Source: DASUAL01 sp035763805
GTDB taxonomy: Bacteria; Gemmatimonadota; Gemmatimonadetes; Gemmatimonadales; GWC2-71-9
Direction of reading: 5' to 3'
Assembly (NCBI GenBank): GCA_035763805.1
Contig: DASUAL010000054.1
Coordinates: forward strand, 1 to 64,000
Length of the DNA: 64,000 bases
Position 1 is the first letter of the stretch; each line of letters opens with the position of its first letter. A program made the translations under genes and the position numbers. This document shows, piece by piece, positions 34,862 through 44,162 of the stretch. A model generated the notes under the pieces. The model saw only the letters and a list, made by a program, of their open reading frames with translations, had not been told where the DNA came from and made no database searches.

Positions 34862-37396
34862 TCACGCTGAAGCCCGAGGGCGCCCGCGGGCGGCCTCGGC
34901 CGCGACCTGGCGGATCACCAGCTCCAGCGCGGCGAAGTCGAACGGCTTGGCGATGGTGGGCACGCCGGCGTTCTTGAGGAGGGCTGCGGTGTCCGGCGCG
35001 AGGGTGTCGCCCGTGCTGAAGATCAGCCGGCCGATCAGGTCGGGGTGTTCGTGCCGCAGCCGCTCCATGAACTCGCGGCCGTTCATTCCGGGCATCCGGA
35101 CGTCGGAAACGATGACGTCGAAGCCCCGGTGTTTCAAAACGTCCAGGGCCTCGGCCCCGTCAGCCACGCCCGCGCCGTCGATGCCGCGCCTCGAGAGGAA
35201 CCGCAACAGTGCGTTGCGCAGCGCTGTTTCGTCGTCGACCACCAGCACCGTCACGGCTCCGGTAGCTGGCGGGGCTGCGGCGGTCGGGGACTCGGCGCGT
35301 CCCTCGACGCGCGCGTCGCGCGGCAGGGTGACGTGGAACGCGGCACCGTGCCCCGGCTGGGAGTCCACCCAGATGCGCCCCCCGTGCTCCTGCGCGATGC
35401 CGTAGCAGATCGAGAGGCCGAGGCCCGTGCCGACGCCCTCTGGTTTCGTAGTGAAGAACGGGTCGAAGATCTTGCCTCGAATCTCGGGAGCAACGCCCGG
35501 TCCCGAGTCGGCGACGATGAGTGACACGTCCGCGTCACTCGCCGTCGTCCGCACGGTGATCGTCCGCGCGGCCTCCCCATGCATCAGCGCCTGCTCCGCG
35601 TTGATCAGCAGGTTGAGCAGCATCTGCTGCAGCTCGGAGGAGTCGGCCCAGACCTTCGGGTCCTGGGAAGCGAGGTCGAGTGTTACCGCGATGTTGAGCG
35701 TGGACAAGTGATAGGACCGGAGGGCGAACGTCCGGCGCACGATGTCGTTCAGATCCACGAGGGTGCGCTGCGCGCCACTCGCCCGCGCGAACGCCAGAAG
35801 GTTGGACGTAATGCGGCCGATCCGGGTCGCCTCGTCGTAGATCATCTGCGCCATCTCGCGGTGCTCGGGCTTCAGCTCCTCGAGCAGCAGAGTCTGTGCG
35901 AACCCGGAGATGATGGCCGCCGGGTTGTTGATCTCGTGCGCCACGCCGCTGACGAGCTGGCCCAACGCCGCTAGCTTTTCGGCCTGCTGCAACTGCGACT
36001 CCGTGCGCTTCAAGTCGGTGATGTCCCGCGCAAGGGCGAGGACGCGCGTGACCAGCCCGCCCTCGCGCACGGGCGCGTACAGGAGGGCCGCGAGGCCCCG
36101 CGTGCCGTCGTCCCGCAGATAGGGAACCTCGAACCGCTGAACGTCGCCATTGAAGGCGTGGGCGAGGCGCTTGCGCACCACGTCCGCGGACTCCCCTTCG
36201 AGGAACTCGAACACGCTGCGGCCCGCCAGCCGATCGCGTGCCGCCGCCATCACCCTGGCGGGCTCGTTTTGATCCACGACGTGCCCGGCGCGGTCGAGCA
36301 CCACGATCGCGTCGGGCACGGCGTTCATTACCAGGCGCAGGTTGCGCTCGGCGGCGGCGGTCGCGGCGAGCGAGTCCATGAGCGAGCGGGTCTGGTTCGC
36401 GACCTCGTCCTCGAGCAGGTTGGCGTAGCGGCGGTCGGCCCGGCTGGAGTAGATGAAGCGGGCGCCCACGATCGCCGCGCTCCCGGCGACCAGCACGGCG
36501 GCGGTGACGTCGCGCCCGGGGGCGAGCGCGGCTTTGACGCCGAAGGCCCCGATTCCAGCGAGGCCCATGACGACCGCCGCGAGGCGCGCCGCCTCGCCTG
36601 AGATCGCCGACGTCGAAGGGTCGAGAGGTGCGGCCCGCTCGGGCGACAGGGCTGCTGCGGCGCCGATCAGGAGGAAGCCCATGTCCCAGCCGAGATCGAG
36701 CGGCCCGCCGGGGAGGAACGTACCGCGCAGCGACACGACCGCATAAATGACGTTGGCTACGCACAACAGGCCCAGGCCCATGCCCACACAGCCCGCGGCC
36801 GCGAGCGCAAAACGCGTGTGCCGGAGCATCACGACGAGCATCAGCCACAACACGGCCACGCCACCGATGGACCATGCCACGCTGGTCAGCAGGGCTGGGA
36901 GCTCGCTATCCGCCGCGACGAGCGGCCGCAGCAGCCACTCGTAGGTCAGGCCGCCCACCATCAAGGTGACGAGCACCGCGTCGAGGACCAGCTCCGGCTC
37001 GAGCCGGCGGCGCGGCTGCGCGCGGACCAGCCGTGTGATGGCCACCAGCAGGCAAGGATAGATCCCCAGGAAGCCGATGTCGGCGAGCGACGGATAGGGG
37101 GGACGCACCTGGCGGACCAGTTCGTAGTAGTTCCAGACGAGCTGTCCGCCAAGGTAGAGCGCGCAGCCAGCGGTGATCCACGCCCAGGCGCTCCGCTGGT
37201 CGGCGTCGCGATGGCGGCGGGTCGCGATCGTGCAGGACGCGACCGCGTACAGCGCGGTCCACGTCCAGGACAGATCGGCGACGAGCGCCCGCGCTGCGCG
37301 CTCGGGCGGTCCGAGCAGGTACGCGGCGGCGATCACCGCCATGGAAACGACGGCGAGGGCGATCAGAAGGCGGGTCTGTCGGCTCAGCGGGGTCAA
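34862..37396 (-). CDS. Membrane hybrid histidine kinase with PAS and C-terminal receiver
   Basis: The 844-residue protein has eight to ten N-terminal helices (10-320), a PAS domain (about 350-465, VPDAIVVLDRAGHVVDQN), HisKA with the phosphoacceptor His487 in SGVAHEINNPAA, HATPase (DSGPGVAPEI, TGLGLSI) and a receiver at 715-835 with Asp765 (VSDVRMPGM) and Lys817 (AKPFD). The start is taken as TTG 37396, with GAGG upstream; the frame continues to 37729 but would cover the divergent pgi gene. No output domain is attached, so the receiver probably relays phosphate. Ligand unknown. Confidence 0.85.
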   Translation of the reverse strand: MTPLSRQTRLLIALAVVSMAVIAAAYLLGPPERAARALVADLSWTWTALYAVASCTIATRRHRDADQRSAWAWITAGCALYLGGQLVWNYYELVRQVRPPYPSLADIGFLGIYPCLLVAITRLVRAQPRRRLEPELVLDAVLVTLMVGGLTYEWLLRPLVAADSELPALLTSVAWSIGGVAVLWLMLVVMLRHTRFALAAAGCVGMGLGLLCVANVIYAVVSLRGTFLPGGPLDLGWDMGFLLIGAAAALSPERAAPLDPSTSAISGEAARLAAVVMGLAGIGAFGVKAALAPGRDVTAAVLVAGSAAIVGARFIYSSRADRRYANLLEDEVANQTRSLMDSLAATAAAERNLRLVMNAVPDAIVVLDRAGHVVDQNEPARVMAAARDRLAGRSVFEFLEGESADVVRKRLAHAFNGDVQRFEVPYLRDDGTRGLAALLYAPVREGGLVTRVLALARDITDLKRTESQLQQAEKLAALGQLVSGVAHEINNPAAIISGFAQTLLLEELKPEHREMAQMIYDEATRIGRITSNLLAFARASGAQRTLVDLNDIVRRTFALRSYHLSTLNIAVTLDLASQDPKVWADSSELQQMLLNLLINAEQALMHGEAARTITVRTTASDADVSLIVADSGPGVAPEIRGKIFDPFFTTKPEGVGTGLGLSICYGIAQEHGGRIWVDSQPGHGAAFHVTLPRDARVEGRAESPTAAAPPATGAVTVLVVDDETALRNALLRFLSRRGIDGAGVADGAEALDVLKHRGFDVIVSDVRMPGMNGREFMERLRHEHPDLIGRLIFSTGDTLAPDTAALLKNAGVPTIAKPFDFAALELVIRQVAAEAARGRPRASA

Positions 37397-37466
37397 GGCT
37401 GCCTCACGGCCTAAGCTTAACCGACCCCGACAACGCGGGCGAGGCTTGGTTAAGTTTGGCCGCCGT
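37397..37466. promoter_or_regulatory. Divergent promoter region with inverted repeat
   Basis: The 70-base gap between the hybrid kinase and pgi contains the inverted pair CTTAACC (37416-37422) and GGTTAAG (37448-37454). It must hold both promoters; the pair could be an operator or simply AT-richer promoter sequence. Confidence 0.35.
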
Positions 37467-38777
37467 ATGGACCGTCTCGGATGGATCGAGGCACCGCGCG
37501 ACTCCCTCGCGCAGTGGCGCGGGCTCGTGCGTTTCGCGGAGGAAGCGCGACGCGACGGGCTCGCCCGCACCGCCATCTGCGGCATGGGGGGCTCGAGTCT
37601 CGCGCCGCACGTCCTCGCCGCGAGCGTTGGGAGCTCATCCCTCACGGTGCTCGACAGCACCGATCCGGCCGCCGTGCTTGCGGTGGAGCGCGCCGGCCTG
37701 GAGGACGTGCTGTTCGTGATCAGCAGCAAGTCGGGTACGACGGTCGAGACGCTTGCGTTCTACCACTACTTCGCCGCACGTGCGCGGCCCTCGCAGTTCG
37801 TGGCGATCAGCGATCCGGGCAGCCCGCTCGAGGCGCTCGCCCGTGAACGGCGCTTCCGCGCGGCGTTCCCGCATCCGGCGAACGTCGGCGGGCGCTACGC
37901 CGCGCTCACCGTCGTGGGTATGCTCCCCGCGGCGCTGCTCGGCGTCGACGGCCGCACGCTTCTCGAGCGCGCGCTCACCGTTGCGGCGGAGCGCGCAAAG
38001 GCTTGGGGGGCGCGCCTCGCGGACGCCGCGCATGCCGGGCGCGACAAGCTCGTGCTGCGCCCCCCCGCGCAAACCGCGCGCCTTGCGGACTGGATCGAAC
38101 AGCTCGTTGCCGAGAGCACAGGAAAGGACGGGCGGGGCGTCGTGCCCGTGGTCGACGACCCAGTCGCCGGCGCGGGAGCCGACACCGAGGTCGTCACGGA
38201 CTTCTCACCCGATCCCCTCGACCTCGGCGCCCAGTTCCTGACCTGGGAGTACGCGACGTGGGAGCTCTGCAACCGGCTCGGCGTGAACGCGTTCGACCAG
38301 CCGGACGTCGAGGAGGCGAAGGCGCTCGCGCGGGCCGAGCTCGCTCAACCGGCGGGCGCCGCGGTGGCTTCGATCGCGACGCTCACGCCGGAAGCGCTGA
38401 GGCGCGCGGCGCGTCCGGGCGATTACCTGGCCATTCTCGCATACCTGGCGCCGCGCGCCGACCTCGCCGCCCGCCTGCAACAGGTACGCGCGGCGTGGGG
38501 AAGCGCGCTCGGCTGTGTCACGACGCTCGGCTTCGGGCCGCGCTACCTGCACTCCACGGGCCAGCTGCACAAAGGCGGCCCGAACACGGGCCTGTTTCTC
38601 GTGATCACCAGCAACGATGCCGAGGATGCCAGCGTGCCCGAGCTGGGAACGAGCTTTGGCCGCCTGAAGCGCGCCCAGGCCCGGGGCGACATTCGCGCCT
38701 TGCTCGCGCGCGGTCGGCGGGTGGCGCATGTCCACGTCGCGCGGCCAGAGGACGTGGGCCGGCTCGCCGCGCCCTAA
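37467..38777 (+). CDS. pgi: Glucose-6-phosphate isomerase
   Basis: The 436-residue protein has the SIS-fold signatures of PGI: GMGGSSLAPHVL, ISSKSGTTVETL and the C-terminal LHSTGQLHKGGPNTG with catalytic residues. It interconverts glucose- and fructose-6-phosphate. The length and sequence resemble the PGI half of bacterial transaldolase-PGI fusions (no transaldolase here). Start ATG 37467 follows a short leader; the frame is open further upstream, antisense to the kinase gene. Confidence 0.88.
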   Translation: MDRLGWIEAPRDSLAQWRGLVRFAEEARRDGLARTAICGMGGSSLAPHVLAASVGSSSLTVLDSTDPAAVLAVERAGLEDVLFVISSKSGTTVETLAFYHYFAARARPSQFVAISDPGSPLEALARERRFRAAFPHPANVGGRYAALTVVGMLPAALLGVDGRTLLERALTVAAERAKAWGARLADAAHAGRDKLVLRPPAQTARLADWIEQLVAESTGKDGRGVVPVVDDPVAGAGADTEVVTDFSPDPLDLGAQFLTWEYATWELCNRLGVNAFDQPDVEEAKALARAELAQPAGAAVASIATLTPEALRRAARPGDYLAILAYLAPRADLAARLQQVRAAWGSALGCVTTLGFGPRYLHSTGQLHKGGPNTGLFLVITSNDAEDASVPELGTSFGRLKRAQARGDIRALLARGRRVAHVHVARPEDVGRLAAP

Positions 38778-38867
38778 CGCTCGCCCGCCGGCGCGACCAG
38801 CAGGCCGCCGTCCGACAGCCGTATGAGCGCTCGCGGGGCCCCCGTCAGCCTTTTAGGCTTAGCGCAC

Positions 38868-41528
38868 ATGGGCGGACTCATCTTCCACCTCATCCCGCAT
38901 ACGCACTGGGACCGCGAATGGTATCTGCCGCTCGCTGCGTTCCAGGCGCGACTCGTTCCGGTGGTAGACGACTTGCTCGATCGGCTCCTGGCCGATACGG
39001 GCTATCGCAGCTTCCTGCTCGATGGCCAGACCGTGCTGGTGGCCGACTACCTGGGCGCGCGCCCGGAGCGGGACGCCGAGGTGAAGGCGCTCGTGAAGAC
39101 GGGCCGGCTGCAGGTGGGCCCGTGGTACGTGCTCGCCGACGAGCTGATCCCGTCGGGTGAGGGGCTCGTGCGGAACTTGCTTTGCGGCGCGGCGGATACC
39201 GCGCGCCTCGGTGGGCGGCTCGATGTCCTGTATTCGCCGGACGAGTTCGGGCACCCTGCCGTGTGGCCGACGCTGGCGCGCGAATTCGGCATCCGCTACG
39301 GGGTGGTCTGGCGCGGCCTCGGCGGCGAGCCGGAGCAGCGTGGCGACCTGTACCGCTGGCGCGGCCCCGACGGCAAAGACGTCCTCCTCTGGCATCTCCC
39401 GCCTGCGGGCTACGAGATCGGCGCCGCGCTTCCCGCCGACGCGGACCGGCTGTTCGCCGCGTGGGCGCCGGTGCGGGCCGTCCTCGTGCAGCGCGCGACC
39501 GCGAAGCACATCCCGGTGTTCATCGGGGCGGACCACCACGCGCCCCATCCCGATGTCCCACGGCTGCGCGACTTGCTCGCGGAGCTGGAGCCGCAGAGCG
39601 CATTCCGCGTGTCGCGGCTGGACGAGTTCTTTCAGGCCGTCGCCGATGGTGCCAAGGCGGCGCCGCTGACGGGTGAGCTACGGTGGTCCTACGGCTACAC
39701 GTGGACGCTCCAAGGCGTGCATGCGACTCGCGCCCCACTCAAGCGGCGCTATTCGGCTGCCGAGCTCTCGCTCGAGCGCGTCGCGGAGCCGCTCGCGGCG
39801 CTCGCCCGCCGCGCTGTGGGGGGCGCCCGTGACCGGCGGCCCCAGCTCGAGCTCGCCTGGCGTACCCTCGTCGAGTGCCAGTCCCACGACGCGATTGCGG
39901 GCTGCACGGCGGACGAGGTGGCGCGCGCGCTGGAGGGGCGGCTCGCCAGCGTGGAAGCCGTCGCGCGGGAGATCGTGCGCGGTAGCTTGTGCGAGCTGGT
40001 GCGTCACGATCCCGACGACGCCCGGGAGCGCGCCGGGGAGGCGCAACCGGGGCTCGTCCTGTGGAACCCGGCGGCCCGGCGGCGCGACGGCATCGTGGTG
40101 GCGGACGTGACGCTGTTCCGGCGCGACGTGCCGGTGGGGCCGCCTGCTGGCCGGGTCCCGCGGGAAGCCAAGGGCTACCGAGGGTTCGGGCTCGTTGGTC
40201 CCGACGGGCGGCCGGTTCCGGTCCAGATCCTCGACCGCCGCCGGGACATGGAGCGGCTCGACGCCGCACGGCACTATCCCGATCAAGACGAGGTGGATCA
40301 GGTGCGGATCGCGTTCCGGGCACCGACGCAGGCGGGACTGGGGGTTGCAGTCATGCATCTGACGCCCGACGGCAGCCCGGGGCTGACCGCGGGTGCGATA
40401 CCGCGCGGGCAGGGCGCGACCGTGAAAGCCCGTTCGCTCGTCAATCATTGGACGGAGGTGACGCTCGAGCCCGCGGGCGCGCTCGCGCTGCACGACCGGC
40501 GCACCGGTGAGCGATTCTTCGACGTGCTGCGGCTCGAGGACGGCGGCGACGCAGGGGATACGTACACGTACTGCCCGCCGGCACGCGATCGGATCGTGCG
40601 GGCCGCGGGGCCGATCAGGGTGCGTCGGCTGGCCGCGGGGCCGCTCGTGGCGGCGCTGGAAGCCCGGCTCGAGATGCGCGGCGCCACCGGACGGCTGAGT
40701 GTGCGGCTCGTCGTGATGTTGCACGCCGACACTGCCATCGTCCGCTGCATCCTCGACATCGACAACCAGGCCAAATGGCATCGGCTGCGTGTGCGGATTC
40801 CCACGAGTCTCTCCGGCGTGGCGGCGGTGGCCGGGGCGGCATTCGGCTCCGTCGCGCGGGCGCCCGTGCGCGTGCCTCGTGGCGCATACCCGCTGGAGAC
40901 GCCCGTCGCCACCGCGCCGGCGCATCGCTTCGTCGCGGCGGCCGAGGGGCGACGCGGCCTCGCGCTCCTCGCCCCGGGCTTCTTCGAGTACGAGTGGACC
41001 GCGCGCGGCGATCTGCTGATGACGCTGCTGCGCGGCGTCGGCGAGCTGTCGCGCGGCGATCTCCCCACCCGGCCCGGCCATGCTGGCTGGCCTACTCCGA
41101 CGCCGCTCGCGCAGTGCGTCGGCCCGACTCGCGTCGAGCTCGCGATCGTCCCGGTCTCGCAGGCGGAGGTGCAGCGCGGCGACGCGATCCCGCAACTGTG
41201 GGAAGACGCCTTTCTGCCGGTCCGCGGGTTTTGGCTGCGCGACGCCGTGGAGCTCGCCCCGGCGCCGGTGGACATCGCCCTCGAGGGGACGGGGCTCGTG
41301 CTCTCGGCGGTGAAGCCGGCGCAACAGGGCTCGCCGACCGTGCTGCGCTGCTACAACACGACCGACCGGAAGGCGGCTGGCGCCTGGCGCTTCGGCGACG
41401 GGGTGAAGAGCGCCCACCGAGTGCGCGCCGACGAGCGGGAATCCCAGGCGCTCGTGCTCGAGGGGCGGGGGAAGGTCGTGCGGTTCGTGGCCGAACCGCA
41501 TGAAATCGTCACGATACTGGTCACGTGA
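38868..41528 (+). CDS. Glycoside hydrolase family 38 alpha-mannosidase
   Basis: The 886-residue enzyme starts MGGLIFHLIPHTHWDREWYL, the classical GH38 zinc-binding N-terminus. The catalytic nucleophile is Asp in SPDEFGHPAVWP, and DHHAPHPD and the helical domain ECQSHDAIAGCTADEV are further family marks, followed by C-terminal beta-sandwich domains. No signal peptide is seen; cytoplasmic hydrolysis of imported mannosides is likely. ATG 38823 is a possible 15-codon extension. Located 90 bases after pgi. Confidence 0.92.
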   Translation: MGGLIFHLIPHTHWDREWYLPLAAFQARLVPVVDDLLDRLLADTGYRSFLLDGQTVLVADYLGARPERDAEVKALVKTGRLQVGPWYVLADELIPSGEGLVRNLLCGAADTARLGGRLDVLYSPDEFGHPAVWPTLAREFGIRYGVVWRGLGGEPEQRGDLYRWRGPDGKDVLLWHLPPAGYEIGAALPADADRLFAAWAPVRAVLVQRATAKHIPVFIGADHHAPHPDVPRLRDLLAELEPQSAFRVSRLDEFFQAVADGAKAAPLTGELRWSYGYTWTLQGVHATRAPLKRRYSAAELSLERVAEPLAALARRAVGGARDRRPQLELAWRTLVECQSHDAIAGCTADEVARALEGRLASVEAVAREIVRGSLCELVRHDPDDARERAGEAQPGLVLWNPAARRRDGIVVADVTLFRRDVPVGPPAGRVPREAKGYRGFGLVGPDGRPVPVQILDRRRDMERLDAARHYPDQDEVDQVRIAFRAPTQAGLGVAVMHLTPDGSPGLTAGAIPRGQGATVKARSLVNHWTEVTLEPAGALALHDRRTGERFFDVLRLEDGGDAGDTYTYCPPARDRIVRAAGPIRVRRLAAGPLVAALEARLEMRGATGRLSVRLVVMLHADTAIVRCILDIDNQAKWHRLRVRIPTSLSGVAAVAGAAFGSVARAPVRVPRGAYPLETPVATAPAHRFVAAAEGRRGLALLAPGFFEYEWTARGDLLMTLLRGVGELSRGDLPTRPGHAGWPTPTPLAQCVGPTRVELAIVPVSQAEVQRGDAIPQLWEDAFLPVRGFWLRDAVELAPAPVDIALEGTGLVLSAVKPAQQGSPTVLRCYNTTDRKAAGAWRFGDGVKSAHRVRADERESQALVLEGRGKVVRFVAEPHEIVTILVT

Positions 41529-41624
41529 ATGCGGAATGTGGAATGGGGAACGTAATGGTGAGCATCGATAGGCGAGCGACCTTGCCCTTCAATTCCGCAT
41601 TCCGCACTCCGCATTCCGCATTGG
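41527..41624. repeat. Inverted heptamer-repeat element, copy 2
   Basis: Left arm 41527-41550 (AATGCGGAATGTGGAATG), right arm 41591-41624 (ATTCCGCATTCCGCACTCCG and on). The core contains GGCGAGCGACCTTGCCC. Same design and core word CGAGCGACC as copy 1. It fills the gap between the mannosidase and esterase genes. Confidence 0.88.
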
Positions 41625-41634
41625 GGAGGGGCGC

Positions 41635-42300
41635 TTGCAAGAGCATCGAATCTCAGTGACGCGCACCGCGCGCTACTTCGCGTTGGGTAGCAACTCGCGC
41701 GGGGTGGGGGAGGTATGGTTCGTCTGTCACGGCTACGGACACCTAGCGGCCCGGTTCCTGGAGAAGTTTCGCGCGCTCGATGATGGGCGTCGCTACATCG
41801 TGGCGCCCGAGGGGCTCTCGCGGTTCTATCTCAGCGAAAGTCCCACGGAGCGGCGAGTCGGCGCGAGCTGGATGACCCGTGAGGCCCGCCTGTCCGAAAT
41901 CGACGACTACGTCCGGTATCTCGACGGCGTCTACGCCGACGTGGGCGGCCTGATCGATCGCTCTCGCGTCGTGGTTCACGCCCTCGGGTTTTCCCAGGGG
42001 GCGGCGACCGTCAGCCGCTGGGTCGCGATGGGGCAGGCCCGCGTTGACCGGCTCGTGTTGTGGGGAGGTGAGCTGCCACCCGATCTCGACCTGGCTGTGC
42101 CGACTGTTGCCGATCGGCTGCGCTCCGCCGGGCTGTCGCTCGTGTACGGCCGCGCGGATCAGTTCATCACGCCCAAGGTGGTCGGCGAGATCGCCGACCG
42201 CCTGCGGGCGCACGGAATCCCCTACCGGGAACTCGCGTTCGACGGCGGCCACGAGTTGAGCGATGCGGTGCTGAAGCAGCTCGCGACGGCGTCCCGTTGA
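41635..42300 (+). CDS. Alpha/beta hydrolase (phospholipase/carboxylesterase type)
   Basis: The 221-residue protein has the nucleophile elbow HALGFSQGAATVSRW (Ser in GFSQG), an early oxyanion segment VWFVCHGYGHLA, and a C-terminal His in AFDGGHELSD, with Asp in YGRADQFI. This fits small serine esterases of the carboxylesterase/thioesterase group. Start is TTG 41635 behind GGGGAGGGG, which ends the repeat element. Substrate unknown. Confidence 0.82.
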   Translation: MQEHRISVTRTARYFALGSNSRGVGEVWFVCHGYGHLAARFLEKFRALDDGRRYIVAPEGLSRFYLSESPTERRVGASWMTREARLSEIDDYVRYLDGVYADVGGLIDRSRVVVHALGFSQGAATVSRWVAMGQARVDRLVLWGGELPPDLDLAVPTVADRLRSAGLSLVYGRADQFITPKVVGEIADRLRAHGIPYRELAFDGGHELSDAVLKQLATASR

Positions 42301-42304
42301 GCGC

Positions 42305-43147
42305 TCAGGGCCGATACGCCGGGTTGAGCGCGTCTTGGAGCGCATCCCCCAGCATGGTGCAGGCGACGACTACGATGACCAGCGCGACGCCTGGCGCGGT
42401 CGCCACCCAGGGCGCGTTGACGAGCGTATCCCTTCCCGACGCGATCATGTTCCCCCACGACGGCGCCGGGGGTTGTACCCCGAGGCCCAGGAACGACAGC
42501 CCCGCCTCGAGCATGATCGCGTTGCCGACGCCCAGCGCGGTAGCGGCGATCACCGGCGTCAACGCGTTGGGGAGGAGGTGGCGCCACAGCACGCGGATGC
42601 GCGGGACCCCGAGCGCCAGCGCCCCTTCGGCGAACGGCCGCGCCGCGAGCGAGCGCACCTCGCTCTGGACGAGCCGCGCGATCGACATCCAGCCGGTGAG
42701 CCCCAGTACCACGATCACGAGCGCTGCGCTCGGCCGCCACAGGGCGGCGAGAAGCAGCAGGAGCACCACCCGCGGCAGCGCGAGCGCGAAGTCCGTGAGT
42801 CCGAGCAAGAGCGCGCGTATCGGGCCCGGCCAGAAGCCGGCCACGGCCCCGACGGCGAGACCGAGCGCGACCGAGAGCAGCACCGCGAGCACGCCGACGC
42901 CGAGAGAGATGCGTGCGCCGTAGACGAGCCGAGTCCACACGTCGCGCCCGAACCGGTCGGTGCCGAGCGGGTGGAACTCGCCGTGCACGTCGGTGGCAAG
43001 CGGCGGGAGAAACCGCGTGGCCGCGACATCCCGTTGTGCCGTCGGATCTCCGGGCGAGACGAGTGGCGCCGCGAGCGCCGCCGCGAGCGCGACGAGCAGG
43101 ACGGTGAGGCCGAAGACGGCCCGCCGGTCACGCAGCAGGCGCCTCAC
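42305..43147 (-). CDS. Peptide/oligosaccharide ABC importer permease (DppC-like)
   Basis: The 280-residue protein has the DppC/OppC profile: N-terminal helix, loop with GTDRFGRDVWTRLVYGARISL, then five helices, with EAA loop EGALALGVPRIRVLWRHLLP (about residues 178-197). GTG start 43147 overlaps the dppB-like stop (GTGA). Pairs with the next gene. No DppD/DppF ATPase gene is in the window. Confidence 0.9.
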   Translation of the reverse strand: MRRLLRDRRAVFGLTVLLVALAAALAAPLVSPGDPTAQRDVAATRFLPPLATDVHGEFHPLGTDRFGRDVWTRLVYGARISLGVGVLAVLLSVALGLAVGAVAGFWPGPIRALLLGLTDFALALPRVVLLLLLAALWRPSAALVIVVLGLTGWMSIARLVQSEVRSLAARPFAEGALALGVPRIRVLWRHLLPNALTPVIAATALGVGNAIMLEAGLSFLGLGVQPPAPSWGNMIASGRDTLVNAPWVATAPGVALVIVVVACTMLGDALQDALNPAYRP

Positions 43148-44118
43148 GGTTCCCGCTTCCCCTGTTGGATCCGGGGATCGATCCACGCCACGGCGAGGTC
43201 CGCGAGGAGGCTCCCGACGACGACAAGGACCGCACTGATCGTCGTCGCCGCCATGACGACGGGATAGTCGCGCGCTTGGACCGCCTCGACGAGCCTGCGC
43301 CCCACGCCGGGCCATGCGAACACCGCCTCCACGAACACCGCGCCCGAGAACAACGCGGGCAACGACAGCCCGAGCAGCGTCACGACGGGAATGAGCGCAT
43401 TGCGCGCCACGTGGCGTCGGGTGACCTGCGCCGGAGTGAGGCCCTTCGCATGCGCCGTTCGCACGAACGGCTCGCTCTTCACTTCGAGCATCGCCCCGCG
43501 CACAAAGCGCGCTGTGCCGCCCATGCCGATCAGCGTGAGCGTGGCGAGCGGCAGGGCGAGGTGGCGGAGCCGATCGGCGAGTCGGGCCCAACCACCGAGC
43601 GCCTCGCTGTCCAGTCCGGCCGCGCCGAACGCGGGGAGCGCACGGGCCCAATAGGCGAACACCAGCACGAGCATCAGGCCCAGCCAATAGCCCGGAAGCG
43701 CGAACAACGTGACGGTCGTGACCGACAAAACCGTGTCCAGCCGACGACCCGCCGTGGCCTGGATCGCGCCGACGATGAGTCCCAGCAGGTAGCTCAGGAA
43801 GAGCGACAGTCCCACGAGCGCGAGCGTCGCGGGCAACGCCTCGCCCAGCAGGGCCAGGACCGGGCGTCCCGTGGCGATGCTCGTCCCCCAATCGCCGCGC
43901 GCGAACCGGCCGAGCCAGGCCACATACTGTGCCGCGAGCGGCCGGTCGAGACCCAGGGCGTGTCGCTGGGCCGTCAGTTGCGCAGGACTCGCCGTGGGGC
44001 CGAGCAGCCGCTCTACCGGGTCCCCTGGCGCGAGCTGGAGGAGAAGGAACGTGAGCGTCACGGCCCCCGCCACCACGGCGAAGCCGCTGAGCACGCGGCG
44101 CGCGAGCCCGGCGAGCAT
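43144..44118 (-). CDS. Peptide/oligosaccharide ABC importer permease (DppB-like)
   Basis: The 324-residue protein begins with the DppB N-terminal helix and LAPGDPVERLLG, followed by YVAWLGRFARGDWGTSI and six membrane helices; the EAA loop is RTAHAKGLTPAQVTRRHVAR. It is divergent from the substrate-binding gene across 44 bases, which must hold both promoters. Family substrates are di/oligopeptides, nickel or oligosaccharides. Confidence 0.9.
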   Translation of the reverse strand: MLAGLARRVLSGFAVVAGAVTLTFLLLQLAPGDPVERLLGPTASPAQLTAQRHALGLDRPLAAQYVAWLGRFARGDWGTSIATGRPVLALLGEALPATLALVGLSLFLSYLLGLIVGAIQATAGRRLDTVLSVTTVTLFALPGYWLGLMLVLVFAYWARALPAFGAAGLDSEALGGWARLADRLRHLALPLATLTLIGMGGTARFVRGAMLEVKSEPFVRTAHAKGLTPAQVTRRHVARNALIPVVTLLGLSLPALFSGAVFVEAVFAWPGVGRRLVEAVQARDYPVVMAATTISAVLVVVGSLLADLAVAWIDPRIQQGKREP

Positions 44119-44162
44119 GCCGGAATCTCGCGCGACCCCGCGGGCCCCGCTAGAATCCGGGC

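Noticed and set aside
37397..37729. N-terminal extension of the hybrid histidine kinase
   Set aside because: It would overlap the divergent pgi gene and has no motif; TTG 37396 with GAGG upstream fits the first membrane helix.
39678..41501. 607-codon open frame on - strand
   Set aside because: Antisense of the GH38 mannosidase; low-complexity His/Arg/Pro composition and no motif.
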